A stretch of DNA of 64,000 nt from positions 682,001-746,000 of the forward strand of contig NZ_OW370537.1 in NCBI RefSeq assembly GCF_936270145.1, written 5' to 3'. The translations under genes were made by a program, and so were the position numbers. The DNA comes from Wolbachia endosymbiont of Oedothorax gibbosus (lineage in GTDB: Bacteria; Pseudomonadota; Alphaproteobacteria; Rickettsiales; Anaplasmataceae). The notes under the pieces are model-generated. The model made no database searches. It saw nothing but the letters and a program-made list of their open reading frames with translations, and was not told the origin of the DNA. Positions 23,141 to 33,015 of this stretch are shown here, one piece after another (position 1 is the first letter of the stretch; each line of letters opens with the position of its first letter).

Positions 23141-26100
23141 ATGACTGGCACAAGTGCGGCACCAAATAAGTTTTTAGGAGAAGATCCAAAGGTAGAGACT
23201 GTAGGGCAGAAAGTAAGAGATACAACACAAATAAAACACTCTGTCGAATTTCTAAATGGCGATAATGACACTATTAAGGTGATTGTAAAGAAGATTGAAG
23301 AAAAAATAAAGGGATCTCAGCCTCTGGGTGAGGCCGATGTCGGCACTGATGGAGTAGATGCTAAAATTAAGATAGAATCTGGTGAAAAAGATGATGTATA
23401 CAACATTAAATTTACAGATATTACAATTAAACCAGTTCAAATTCAAGATAAGAAACGGATTGAAGAATTAGCTGCATTCAAAGCACTATCAAATACACTT
23501 AAGGAAGTGCGGTTATTTGCATGCAAGGTGAAGGTAGATGGCAAAGAAGAATATAAATTTGGAGCAAAGTTTGGTGAAGGTGAGAAAGAGTTTACCATAG
23601 GTGGAGATAATGAAAAGTTACCATATAGATCACAAGTAAGTGCACTAGAAGATGGTTTTGATAAGCATTTAGCATTAATTGCAACAGCAACAGGGTCTGG
23701 TAAGACCATAACAAAGCTCATGTTTGCTCTTGTAGCAAAATTACGTGGAATGGATGTTGTATCGGTTACTCCCCGTGCTGATTTGGTAGGGCAAGAATAT
23801 GAAGAGCAAAAAGGAGCTGTATCAAAGCTAAGTGGCGTTAACCATAATGGTGATTACGTCAAAGAATACAAGCACAATGTTGTGGGTCTCGAGACTTTCT
23901 TTAAGAACTCAAATGAAATATTAGATTTTAGTAAATTTTCCAAGCTGCTGAAAGATGAAAAAGCGGAAAATAAGGAATTTAAGGTGGATTTGAAGAACAA
24001 GAAAATAACAATTGGTAGAGACATCCAGATCTATGAAGATCGCTATACGATTAGGGGCAAGGAACATAGGGAAAGTATTTTTAGTGACCGCAAGCTACTC
24101 TTGATGCTTGATGAAGTGCAGGATATGGTTGACAAGGGAGAAGCATATTATAAAACAACCCAGCTTTTGCTATTGCTTGCACATTGGAAAAAAATAAACC
24201 TGGTAATAACAACAGCAACTCCTCCTGTTTGGATGAAGGACTATATAAGAGAGGAAGAAAAAAAGAAACCAGCAGAGGGAAGAGCGCATATTGAAGCTCA
24301 ATCGTTGCAGCAAAAAATTATGTTGGGTATTGGCGCGAGAATTGATGTTGAAGTTTGCAAGAATGTAGGAGATAGTGATTTTGTTAGTAAGTATGTAGAA
24401 TATCATAATAAGGAATTATTAGAAAGATCTGAGGGTGATAAATATTATTATTACAAACCCAAGAAGGACAGTTCTAATATAGAGGAAGAGATAAGGAAGT
24501 ACATCATATGGAATATGCAGAGTGTACGTAATAGAATGACTCTTGCGTGCATGGATTCTGATCAATCTAAAAAGCAGTTGAAGGAGTGCTTGTGGAAAGA
24601 GAAAAAAAGTTCAGAGATAGGGAAATGTCTTTATAATAGTAAGTCATATGATTCAATCAGTGAAGTAAAGGAAAAACTTTTAGGTCAGTTTGGTCAAGAA
24701 AATGGAGAAGCAATTGATAAAGTTCTCAAAGATTTTGACTATAAAGGCAGCATTGTTGACAGTGGTACATTTGCCGTTGAGCACGGGATTATTAACAATG
24801 TCATATCGTGCATAACTATTACACAAGATGAACTAAAGAAAGGTAAGTTGGAAGATAAGCTAAGTGAGCTCGATAATCAACGGTTCTCAAATATAGAATC
24901 ATTCAGAAAAAAAGTTAGAGATGAGATTGAAAAACTTAAAGATAACGATGATAAGAAAGCTCACGAAAAGATAGAGGAATATGTTGAAAAACTGAATATC
25001 GACAACGATGGATATAAAAAAGATATAAAATCAGCAATGAAAGCTGTATGGAAAGTATTGAAAGAAAGCGATGATAAAAGGTTAAATGAGTTGCTAGATA
25101 ACCATAATCTCAGCAAAGAAATTCACAGAATGATGCCACCTAATTTGGGTTCCATGTTTGTGTACGGATCCATACTCAGTAACAGTGATAGAGATATTCT
25201 TAATATTCTTGAGGAAAATAGAAGTACTTTCTTCAGATACCTCAAAGAACACTATGAAATAGACGGAGCATTGGCAAAAATAGAAGAAGAGTGTAACGCA
25301 CTGTATCTAGACTATAAAGAAGCAAAGGATGATGCAGATAGCTATAAGGAAACAAAACTGAAGCCAGCTGAGAATAAGTTTAAGGAAGCAGAGAGAAAGC
25401 ATACCGCATGTCAAGAAAGAATAGAAGAATTAAAAAAGGGGATAGAAAAAGCAAAAGGTGCGGATCGAAATAAAATTGAGGAGATGAAGAAAGAGTTAGG
25501 AAAAGCTACAGCAGAACTGCCGCGTTTACAGAAAGATGAAACGGAAGCCACAGGCAATATGGAAGCCTGTCGAATTGTATATGATGGTAAAGCAGAAAAA
25601 GTAAAAGAAGAGAAAGGAAAACTAATTACTGAATTTAGAAAGATTGAAACAGAGTTTAAAAGTAAAGAAAATTATCCATTAAGGGAATTACGAAAAATTT
25701 GTGAAGAGTTATCTGTCTACGAGGCTCAAGGTAAAGATGAATCCACCGGTGATAAATCATCAAAAGATATAGAGACTAAAGGCATAAATGAGTCCACTGG
25801 TGATAAATTATCAAAGGCGGGTCTTGTTGGGTATTATTTCAATTGGGAAAGGAAATCAGGTTATAATAACCAAGTACTGCATAACGTTCTTATGAGAGAG
25901 ACGATGGAAGATAATGCAGAAAATAAGAAGCAGTGCGTGGGTAGGGGAGGTAGGAAGAAAGGTCCTATTATATCATTATCTTATGTTGATTCTGCAAAGA
26001 TCAATAGTCCTGGTACAGTAAAGAATCAGTTAACAAAGGGTGATCCTTTTGACTCTCTTAAGGAGGTAAAGCATAAAATTGATACGAAGAAGTATGCTGA

Positions 26101-28654
26101 AAGGATGGTTGAAAAAATCGAGGAAGTTGTTAATTCTAAGTATCCAAAAAAAGAGAGTGAAGGGACTAAGGAAGAAACTAAGTTTATTAATGAGGAGGTA
26201 TACAATGGACTGATTGGAGAGACTTTTCAGCACATTTTGGATGTGCGTCATGAGATTTATAATCGCAGTGGATACAGCAACGAAGCAAATAAATGCTTTT
26301 ATCAGGTTTTAAAGTCTGCAACTTCTACTTTGAAAAAACAACTTGATCAAAAAGGAATAGTAGTAGGAGATTGTGAAATTGAGCTTGGAATTAAAATTCT
26401 TGAGAAAAAAATAGGTGAGCTGTCCGAAAAATATAAGAATTCTTCACGTGACATTGAAGGTAAACAAGAAGAAAAAGATAAGGTTAGTAACAAACTGAAG
26501 ATAGAAGGAAATTTTTTAAAGGTTATTATCATCAAATTTTGTACCCTGGTGCTACGTTTGTGGTATTGGAGATTCACCCTTGACGAGTCACAAGTGAAAA
26601 TAGTTTTAGAGAAAGAAGATAAGCTTACTTTCAAAGAAAGAGTTGGCCTTGTCAGGGAAGAAAATAGGACAAAAAAAGAAGAAACAGCTCTATTAAAAGT
26701 GCAGAATAAGCAGAATGCGGAAATAAAAAGTTCTGAGGCAAAAAAGGGACGTCTTCAAGAGCAGTATAATAAAATGCATCAATTTATAGGGATAAAGGAA
26801 ATCAAAGGTAATGTGAAACAAAAAGAAATAACAGATGGGTACAAAAAGAGGGTAAAAGAAGAACAACTTGAATACATTGCATCAGAGTTAAAAGAAGTGC
26901 AAAGTCGTTTGCATAAAAATGAGAATGATGTGAAAGTGTTTAATGAGCTCAATAGTAATACAACCTCAGAAAAGAGTAATGATAGGGATGTAACAATCTT
27001 AGAAGGCCGTATGGAAGCTCTCAGGGGGGAATTAGAAAAGATTGTTGATTTAGCTAAAACTAAGGATGTCTTAGTACTTCTAGAACGTTTAATCATACAA
27101 GAGCCATTAGCGAATAATCTGGAATCATTCGCAAAAGGGATGGAGGTGATAGCAATAAGGCTGCACAGTTATGAGTTGATGAATGATGATGATAAGAAAA
27201 AAATAATAGATCAAATTAATGATCTGCGCAATGCAAACAACAGTGAGAAACAAGAAGAACAGGCCAAGAAAATAGTTGAACAGCTATTAGATTGCATGAA
27301 TGTGAAAAAGGAAGTTAAAACTTCAGTGGGCCTGAAAGGTACAAAAGGAGGTAGAACTAAATTTGAGAAGTTGTACAATACAATAGAGCATAAAATTAAA
27401 GATCTCAGCAGTACAGATCTTGCCAAGTGCAATCTTGGTGATGCTCAAAGTCTGCTCAAGTATTTTGATGACTTTGCAGATGAGAAGAAAAAGATAGAAG
27501 AATTGCAGAAGAAAAAGAAGCAGTTAGAAGATGAAAAAAATGAGTTATCCGATGATGCAATACTAACTGATATTTGCAGAAGATTGAAAGTATCTGAGAG
27601 TATCAATAAGAATTACGATGTAAGAAGGGTTGTGTGGCTGGGTGCAGTACTTACTGAATTCTTGCCAAAGCTTCAAGGTGAAGACAATCTTGATCTCAAG
27701 GTGAAGTATCTCAGCTCCCCTATTTTCTTAGAGCTCTTTACTAATATCGTGGCACCACTTGCTAATGAAGGAAATCTCAAAATAGCACTCGATATATTTG
27801 ACAAAAGTGGCAATAGTTCAAAAGACGGTGCAGAAAAAATCTGTGAATTTTATCAAAGTTTGTTAAGTAAGGATTCTGATAATATAAAAAAGAAAATTAA
27901 TGAGGATTTTGATAATGTGTTAAAAAATACAGCACAATTGTGTGTGTTAATTGTACTTACAAAGTTCAATCATCACGCTAATGCTGCTAGCAAGGATCTT
28001 GATCTTATAAAAGATTTAACGCTTGGTTCTCTTGATCCGATGGGTCTTCTGAAGGAGAATTTTGCTAACAATAACACTGATAATGAGGAAAAAAATATAT
28101 TACAAGATATTGCAGAAAAATTTTTCTCAAAGAACCAGACTACAGAAAAAGCATTTGAATATCTAAAGGAACATAATCCTATGAGCAAAGGAATTCGTGG
28201 TAAGCACTTCAACACTGGAACAACTTTATTTACAACGCTTAATGCAATAATGAGAGGGGCAGCTGTTGTGGCAGATTACAAAGCTCATAGTGGAGATAAT
28301 CAAGATAGCATGTTAAACAAAGCACTTGGGTTTCTTGGCAATAGTAGTATTAGAAGAGCGAAAGAAGAAATTGCAAGATTAGGTAAAGATGTACATAAAG
28401 AGGTTGCAGAAAAATGTATTTATGAATATTTAGAGATGTTAAGAGCAGGATTAAATGGTCGTAATTACTCTCCACCTCAGGAGCCTGGTGATTTGCCGGA
28501 AACTTCGCTTAATGCTTGCCATGTTCAAAAGTTATCGGAAGATTATAAGAAAGCATCACAAGGTTCACTCCCTGCAAGCTTAATAGCTTCTCCAGATGCT
28601 GAAAAGTTGGATATAGTTCAGGAAAAAGTTAAATTGGGTGGAATTGGTAAATAG
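23141..28654 (+). CDS. Giant SF2 helicase-like coiled-coil protein (1,837 residues), unknown function
   Basis: The N-terminal half carries SF2 helicase motifs in order. YRSQVSAL is a Q-like motif at ~165. Motif I is ATGSGKT (183-189), Ia is VTPRADLVGQ, II is LDEVQD (Asp324, Glu325), III is TTATPP (357-362), and VI is QCVGRGGR (931-938). Motifs III and VI are ~570 residues apart, far more than in standard helicases; the space includes a long charged coiled coil (about 710-850). The ~900 residues after motif VI are helical, Lys/Glu-rich, with no domain I recognise and one hydrophobic patch near 1130-1150. It resembles restriction-type/DEAD-like ATPases only in the motor. Its 3' end is 13 bases from the convergent lysS. 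Possible roles (defence, effector, nucleic-acid remodelling) are speculative. Confidence 0.75.
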   Translation: MTGTSAAPNKFLGEDPKVETVGQKVRDTTQIKHSVEFLNGDNDTIKVIVKKIEEKIKGSQPLGEADVGTDGVDAKIKIESGEKDDVYNIKFTDITIKPVQIQDKKRIEELAAFKALSNTLKEVRLFACKVKVDGKEEYKFGAKFGEGEKEFTIGGDNEKLPYRSQVSALEDGFDKHLALIATATGSGKTITKLMFALVAKLRGMDVVSVTPRADLVGQEYEEQKGAVSKLSGVNHNGDYVKEYKHNVVGLETFFKNSNEILDFSKFSKLLKDEKAENKEFKVDLKNKKITIGRDIQIYEDRYTIRGKEHRESIFSDRKLLLMLDEVQDMVDKGEAYYKTTQLLLLLAHWKKINLVITTATPPVWMKDYIREEEKKKPAEGRAHIEAQSLQQKIMLGIGARIDVEVCKNVGDSDFVSKYVEYHNKELLERSEGDKYYYYKPKKDSSNIEEEIRKYIIWNMQSVRNRMTLACMDSDQSKKQLKECLWKEKKSSEIGKCLYNSKSYDSISEVKEKLLGQFGQENGEAIDKVLKDFDYKGSIVDSGTFAVEHGIINNVISCITITQDELKKGKLEDKLSELDNQRFSNIESFRKKVRDEIEKLKDNDDKKAHEKIEEYVEKLNIDNDGYKKDIKSAMKAVWKVLKESDDKRLNELLDNHNLSKEIHRMMPPNLGSMFVYGSILSNSDRDILNILEENRSTFFRYLKEHYEIDGALAKIEEECNALYLDYKEAKDDADSYKETKLKPAENKFKEAERKHTACQERIEELKKGIEKAKGADRNKIEEMKKELGKATAELPRLQKDETEATGNMEACRIVYDGKAEKVKEEKGKLITEFRKIETEFKSKENYPLRELRKICEELSVYEAQGKDESTGDKSSKDIETKGINESTGDKLSKAGLVGYYFNWERKSGYNNQVLHNVLMRETMEDNAENKKQCVGRGGRKKGPIISLSYVDSAKINSPGTVKNQLTKGDPFDSLKEVKHKIDTKKYAERMVEKIEEVVNSKYPKKESEGTKEETKFINEEVYNGLIGETFQHILDVRHEIYNRSGYSNEANKCFYQVLKSATSTLKKQLDQKGIVVGDCEIELGIKILEKKIGELSEKYKNSSRDIEGKQEEKDKVSNKLKIEGNFLKVIIIKFCTLVLRLWYWRFTLDESQVKIVLEKEDKLTFKERVGLVREENRTKKEETALLKVQNKQNAEIKSSEAKKGRLQEQYNKMHQFIGIKEIKGNVKQKEITDGYKKRVKEEQLEYIASELKEVQSRLHKNENDVKVFNELNSNTTSEKSNDRDVTILEGRMEALRGELEKIVDLAKTKDVLVLLERLIIQEPLANNLESFAKGMEVIAIRLHSYELMNDDDKKKIIDQINDLRNANNSEKQEEQAKKIVEQLLDCMNVKKEVKTSVGLKGTKGGRTKFEKLYNTIEHKIKDLSSTDLAKCNLGDAQSLLKYFDDFADEKKKIEELQKKKKQLEDEKNELSDDAILTDICRRLKVSESINKNYDVRRVVWLGAVLTEFLPKLQGEDNLDLKVKYLSSPIFLELFTNIVAPLANEGNLKIALDIFDKSGNSSKDGAEKICEFYQSLLSKDSDNIKKKINEDFDNVLKNTAQLCVLIVLTKFNHHANAASKDLDLIKDLTLGSLDPMGLLKENFANNNTDNEEKNILQDIAEKFFSKNQTTEKAFEYLKEHNPMSKGIRGKHFNTGTTLFTTLNAIMRGAAVVADYKAHSGDNQDSMLNKALGFLGNSSIRRAKEEIARLGKDVHKEVAEKCIYEYLEMLRAGLNGRNYSPPQEPGDLPETSLNACHVQKLSEDYKKASQGSLPASLIASPDAEKLDIVQEKVKLGGIGK

Positions 28655-28667
28655 TTGAACTGGCCTT

Positions 28668-30203
28668 CTAAAGTATGCGCTTAGTAGTGCTTTCTATGAG
28701 AAAAATCGTATTATCCATTCCATAAAGCTTTATGAAAGATCCCATTCTTGGGCCGGTTTTTTGGCCAAGTAATGTTTCATATAATAGCTGAAACCAATCA
28801 CGTAAGTTGGTGTAATCATATTTTTTTCCAATAAAAAATACCTGAGATTGAATTTCTTCAGCAGTAGCAGTTATAGATAGAGAATGTAAAGTGTCCTTCA
28901 AATCTAGTAACGCTTCTTTCTCTTTTTCATTTGGAGTTTTATACGATTTTGTTGGTTTGATAAAATCGTGGTAATACTTTACTGCAAAGTCTGAAAGTCT
29001 ATCAAGCATTTTATTATTTTCTGGTGTAACGTTCGGTGCATAAGAGGATATAAAACCCCATAAGATCTCTTTGTTTTCAGCATTACAAGCTGCTGCTAGG
29101 TTTAAAAGTAGTGAGAAATTTATGCCTGAAGTTTCTATATTTGGAACTTTGCCCTGGTGAATGTGCCAAGCAGGATTATTTATATCCTTTTCTTTGTTCT
29201 CATGATAACGCTTAACAAACTCTAGATACTCATCAGTTGATTTTGGTATCACATCAAAATATAAACGTTTAGCTTTTTTAGGACTCTGAAAAATGTACAA
29301 TGCTAAGCTCTCTGTTGGTGCGTAAGTTAACCACTCTTCAATTGAAATGCCATTTCCTTTTGATTTTGATATTTTCTTTCCTTCTTTATCAAGGAAAAGC
29401 TCGTAGCAAAACAGAAGTGGTGGCTTTTCTCCAAGTATTTCACATATTTGACTTGAAAGCACAGCAGATGGAGTTAAATCTTTTCCATGAGCTTCGTAAT
29501 TTACTCCAAATGCGGCCCACCTCATTCCCCAATCAGGTTTCCATTGCAGTTTACATTTTCCTTTTGTTACCGGAACTTCTATTTTTTCCCCGTTTGGATC
29601 TTCATACGTGATTGTTCCTTTATCTGTATTTGTTTCAATTACTGGAACTTGTAAAACTTGAGAAGTTTTTGGGCATATTGGCAAGAATGGACTATAAGTA
29701 TGCTGCCTTTCTTCCCGAAATGATGGAAGCATTACGTCCATTACTTTATCATAATTTTTCAGCAAGAGTAAAAGTTTTTCATCGTAAATGCCAGATTTAT
29801 AACACTCTGTTGCACTCCTAAATTCGTATTCAAATTCAAACATATCAAGAAATTTACACAACAATGAATTCATATGATGGCCATAACTCTGATGAGTGCC
29901 AAATGGATCAGGTATCATAGTTAGTGGTTTATTTAAGTGCTCTCTTAGCATCTCTTGATTTGGCACATTATCTGGTATTTTTCGCAAACCATCCATATCA
30001 TCTGAAACTGCAATGATTTTGGTTTTTATACCAGGAGCTATTTTTTTTAATGCATTTACAATAACTGTAGTGCGGAAAACCTCTCCAAAGGTTCCTATGT
30101 GGGGTAAACCAGAGGGTCCATAACCAGTTTCAAATATTATTTCTTTTCTATTCGGAAATTCTTGCAATATTTTTTCTGCTTCTTGAAACGGCCAACTTGT
30201 CAT
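28668..30203 (-). CDS. lysS: Lysyl-tRNA synthetase, class I
   Basis: This is a class I LysRS, the type found in archaea and many alphaproteobacteria instead of the usual class II enzyme. The HIGH-like motif is SGLPHIGTFGEVFRT (residues ~32-45) and the KMSKS motif is KKISKSKGNGIS. The zinc-independent helical C-terminal domain follows. The length of 511 residues is normal. It is divergent from virB3, with ~100 bases between the two starts. Confidence 0.95.
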   Translation of the reverse strand: MTSWPFQEAEKILQEFPNRKEIIFETGYGPSGLPHIGTFGEVFRTTVIVNALKKIAPGIKTKIIAVSDDMDGLRKIPDNVPNQEMLREHLNKPLTMIPDPFGTHQSYGHHMNSLLCKFLDMFEFEYEFRSATECYKSGIYDEKLLLLLKNYDKVMDVMLPSFREERQHTYSPFLPICPKTSQVLQVPVIETNTDKGTITYEDPNGEKIEVPVTKGKCKLQWKPDWGMRWAAFGVNYEAHGKDLTPSAVLSSQICEILGEKPPLLFCYELFLDKEGKKISKSKGNGISIEEWLTYAPTESLALYIFQSPKKAKRLYFDVIPKSTDEYLEFVKRYHENKEKDINNPAWHIHQGKVPNIETSGINFSLLLNLAAACNAENKEILWGFISSYAPNVTPENNKMLDRLSDFAVKYYHDFIKPTKSYKTPNEKEKEALLDLKDTLHSLSITATAEEIQSQVFFIGKKYDYTNLRDWFQLLYETLLGQKTGPRMGSFIKLYGMDNTIFLIESTTKRIL

Positions 30204-30303
30204 TATCTGGATTAAATAATGTATCTTAACTTAAAGTGCTACTAGTTTCAATGGATTTTTAATATAATGATATAGTATTAGTTATTATTAGAAGGTTAAA
30301 GAT

Positions 30304-30600
30304 ATGTCCACAGGTAGTATACAAACAGATCAATTATTCAAAGGTCTTACAAGACCTGCAATGCTCTTTGGTGTGAGTTATATGTTTGCAATATTAAACG
30401 TCCTGATTTGCATGCTAATTTTCATTAATTCAAATGATTTAAGAGTGATTCTCTTAATGTTACCAGGTATACATGGACTTGGTTATATAGCTTCTGCAAA
30501 AGAACCGTTGTTTATTGAATTATTTATGGTAAAGTTAGGAAAATGCTCAAGGTGTTTAAATCGTTTTTATCATGGAGCCAATTCTTATGATATTGCTTAA
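30304..30600 (+). CDS. virB3: Type IV secretion system protein VirB3
   Basis: The 98-residue inner-membrane protein has the VirB3 signature LFKGLTRPAMLFGVSYMFAI followed by a second hydrophobic segment (VILLMLPGIHGLGYIASAKEP). VirB3 associates with VirB4 at the base of the secretion channel. It heads the operon virB3-virB4-virB6(1-4)-ORF, whose genes are tightly spaced or overlap. The upstream region has an AT-rich TAATATAATG box ~35 bases before the ATG, a possible -10 element, but no convincing -35. Confidence 0.92.
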   Translation: MSTGSIQTDQLFKGLTRPAMLFGVSYMFAILNVLICMLIFINSNDLRVILLMLPGIHGLGYIASAKEPLFIELFMVKLGKCSRCLNRFYHGANSYDIA

Positions 30601-30606
30601 TGTTGT

Positions 30607-33015
30607 GTGATGCTGAGGTTTAGGGCTGTTCAATCAAAGAATAAATCTACTCTGAGCAGGGAAGTTCACGCTGCTGAATTTATTCCTTATTCTTGCTATT
30701 GGAATAGCACAACCTTGATGACAAAAGAAAATTGGTTGGTTAAGGTTATAAAATTAAGTGGCTTTGCATTTGAAACCGCCGATGACGAGGATTTAGTAAT
30801 ACAAAATAATATCAGGAACCAGATGCTAAGAAGCATTTCATCTCCGGCATTTAGTTTGTATTTTCATACTATCAGACGTAAAAAAAATATTTTTTCTGAT
30901 GAATTTGCAAGTCAAGGTTTGCCGAATTTTTTCGCTAATCACGTCAATCTAAAATGGAGAGAAAAACACGCAACAAGGCAATCATTTATTAATGACCTAT
31001 ACATTACGATTATCCGTAGAGCGGACACAAAAGGAGTAGAATTTTTATCACATCTACTAAAAAAATTCGGACATGTAACTTCAAAACATGCTTGGGAAAG
31101 TGATATGCGTGCTACGTATGAAGATTTAGAGGAAACGACAAATCGTGTAGTGACAAGCCTTAGAAATTATTCGCCTAAAATTCTTGGAGTAAAAGAAACT
31201 CCCAATGGCCTATTTTGTGAAATAATGGAATTTTTATCCAGAATTGTAAATTGTGGCTTCGTTACAAATACACTTTTTCCGCTGAGAACTGAAATATCAA
31301 CGTATTTGCCAGTACACAGATTGTTCTTTGGTCGCAAGATGATACAGGTTGTGACTCACAATGAAAGCAAATATGCTGGAATAGTTAGTATAAAAGAGTA
31401 TGGAAATAATACTTCTGCAGGAATGCTTGATTCGTTTTTACAACTTCCTTACGAGTTTATAATTACGCAATCTTTTCAATTTATAAACAGGCAAATGGCG
31501 ATTGGAAAAATGCAGATACAGCAAAATCGAATGATACAGTCTGCAGATAAAGCTGTTTCTCAAATAGCAGAAATTTCTCAAGCACTTGATGACGCAATGA
31601 GTGGTAAGATTGCATTTGGTCAACATCACCTGACTATTTTATGTATAGCAAAAAGTCCTAAATCATTGGATAATGCTCTGTCATTGGTAGAATCTGAGCT
31701 TTCTAATTGCGGTGTTTACCCTATTCGCGAAAGAGTTAACCTTGAACCAGCATTTTGGGCGCAAATTCCTGGTAATTTCGATTATATAGTGAGAAAAGCT
31801 ACAATAAGTAGTCTTAATTTGGCTGGATTTGCATCTCAACATAATTATCCTACTGGCAATAAATTCAATAACCACTGGGGAGATGCAGTTACAGTTTTTG
31901 ACACGACATCTGGTACTCCATTTTTTTTCAACTTTCATATAAGGGATGTTGGGCACACTATGATAATTGGCCCAACTGGTGCTGGTAAAACTGTTTTAAT
32001 GAATTTCTTATGTGCTCAAGCGATAAAATTTTCTCCAAGGATATTCTTTTTTGACAAAGATCGCGGTGCAGAGATTTTCTTAAGAGCACTTGGTGGTATC
32101 TATACTGTAATAGAACCAAGAACTAAAACAAATTTTAATCCTTTGCAACTTGATGACACTTCTGATAATAGAACATTTTTAATGGAGTGGGTAAAGTCTT
32201 TAATTTCGGTATATAATGATAAATTTACTTCAGAAGATATTGCACGAATTAATGATGCAATTGAAGGAAATTTTAAATTAAGAAAAGAAGACAGGTTCTT
32301 GAGAAACCTTGTACCGTTTTTAGGGCTTGCAGGTCCTGATACTCTAGCTGGAGCAATATCTATGTGGCATGATAATGGTTCTCATGCTGCAATATTTGAC
32401 AATAAAGAAGATTTGCTAGATTTTTCACGAGCAAGAGTATTTGGTTTTGAGATGGCTAGCTTGCTCAAGGATCCTGTTGCCCTTGGACCAGTATTGATTT
32501 ATTTATTCCATAGAATTAGTATATCTCTTGATGGCACTCCATCTATTATTGTTCTGGATGAAGCATGGGCGTTAATCGATAATCCGGTTTTTGCACCTAA
32601 GATAAAAGACTGGTTGAAAGTGCTGAGAAAGTTAAATGCTTTTGTAATTTTTGCTACTCAGAGTGTTGAGGATGCAAGTAAAAGTACTATTAGCGATACG
32701 CTTGTACAACAAACAGCGACACAGATTTTTTTACCAAATCTGAAAGCTACTAGTGTCTATCGGGATGTTTTTATGTTAACTGAACGTGAGTATATATTAA
32801 TTAAGCACACAGATCCAAGTACTAGATTCTTTTTGGTGAAACAAGGAGTTAATGCTGTGGTAGCTAGAATAGACTTAAAAGACTTAGATGATATAATCAA
32901 CGTATTATCTGGACGTGCAGAAAGTGTCATACTGTTACATGATATATTAAAAGAAGTTGGGGACAACCCAAAAGTATGGTTGCCTATATTTTATCAGAAG
33001 GTAAAAAATGTTTAA
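30607..33015 (+). CDS. virB4: Type IV secretion system ATPase VirB4
   Basis: VirB4 is the conserved energising ATPase of the secretion channel. It has 802 residues: the N-terminal CagE/VirB4 domain, Walker A IGPTGAGKTVL near residue 455, Walker B SIIVLDEAWALID near 650, and a later FATQSVEDASKS motif. Start codons GTG 30607 and ATG 30610 are adjacent; either leaves only a short gap after virB3. Its last 8 bases overlap the start of the first virB6 gene, consistent with one transcript. Confidence 0.96.
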   Translation: MMLRFRAVQSKNKSTLSREVHAAEFIPYSCYWNSTTLMTKENWLVKVIKLSGFAFETADDEDLVIQNNIRNQMLRSISSPAFSLYFHTIRRKKNIFSDEFASQGLPNFFANHVNLKWREKHATRQSFINDLYITIIRRADTKGVEFLSHLLKKFGHVTSKHAWESDMRATYEDLEETTNRVVTSLRNYSPKILGVKETPNGLFCEIMEFLSRIVNCGFVTNTLFPLRTEISTYLPVHRLFFGRKMIQVVTHNESKYAGIVSIKEYGNNTSAGMLDSFLQLPYEFIITQSFQFINRQMAIGKMQIQQNRMIQSADKAVSQIAEISQALDDAMSGKIAFGQHHLTILCIAKSPKSLDNALSLVESELSNCGVYPIRERVNLEPAFWAQIPGNFDYIVRKATISSLNLAGFASQHNYPTGNKFNNHWGDAVTVFDTTSGTPFFFNFHIRDVGHTMIIGPTGAGKTVLMNFLCAQAIKFSPRIFFFDKDRGAEIFLRALGGIYTVIEPRTKTNFNPLQLDDTSDNRTFLMEWVKSLISVYNDKFTSEDIARINDAIEGNFKLRKEDRFLRNLVPFLGLAGPDTLAGAISMWHDNGSHAAIFDNKEDLLDFSRARVFGFEMASLLKDPVALGPVLIYLFHRISISLDGTPSIIVLDEAWALIDNPVFAPKIKDWLKVLRKLNAFVIFATQSVEDASKSTISDTLVQQTATQIFLPNLKATSVYRDVFMLTEREYILIKHTDPSTRFFLVKQGVNAVVARIDLKDLDDIINVLSGRAESVILLHDILKEVGDNPKVWLPIFYQKVKNV

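Noticed and set aside
30255-30275. Promoter for the virB operon (TAATATAATG)
   Set aside because: A -10-like box exists but no acceptable -35 at 16-18 bases; in DNA this AT-rich such boxes are frequent, so I did not list it as a feature.
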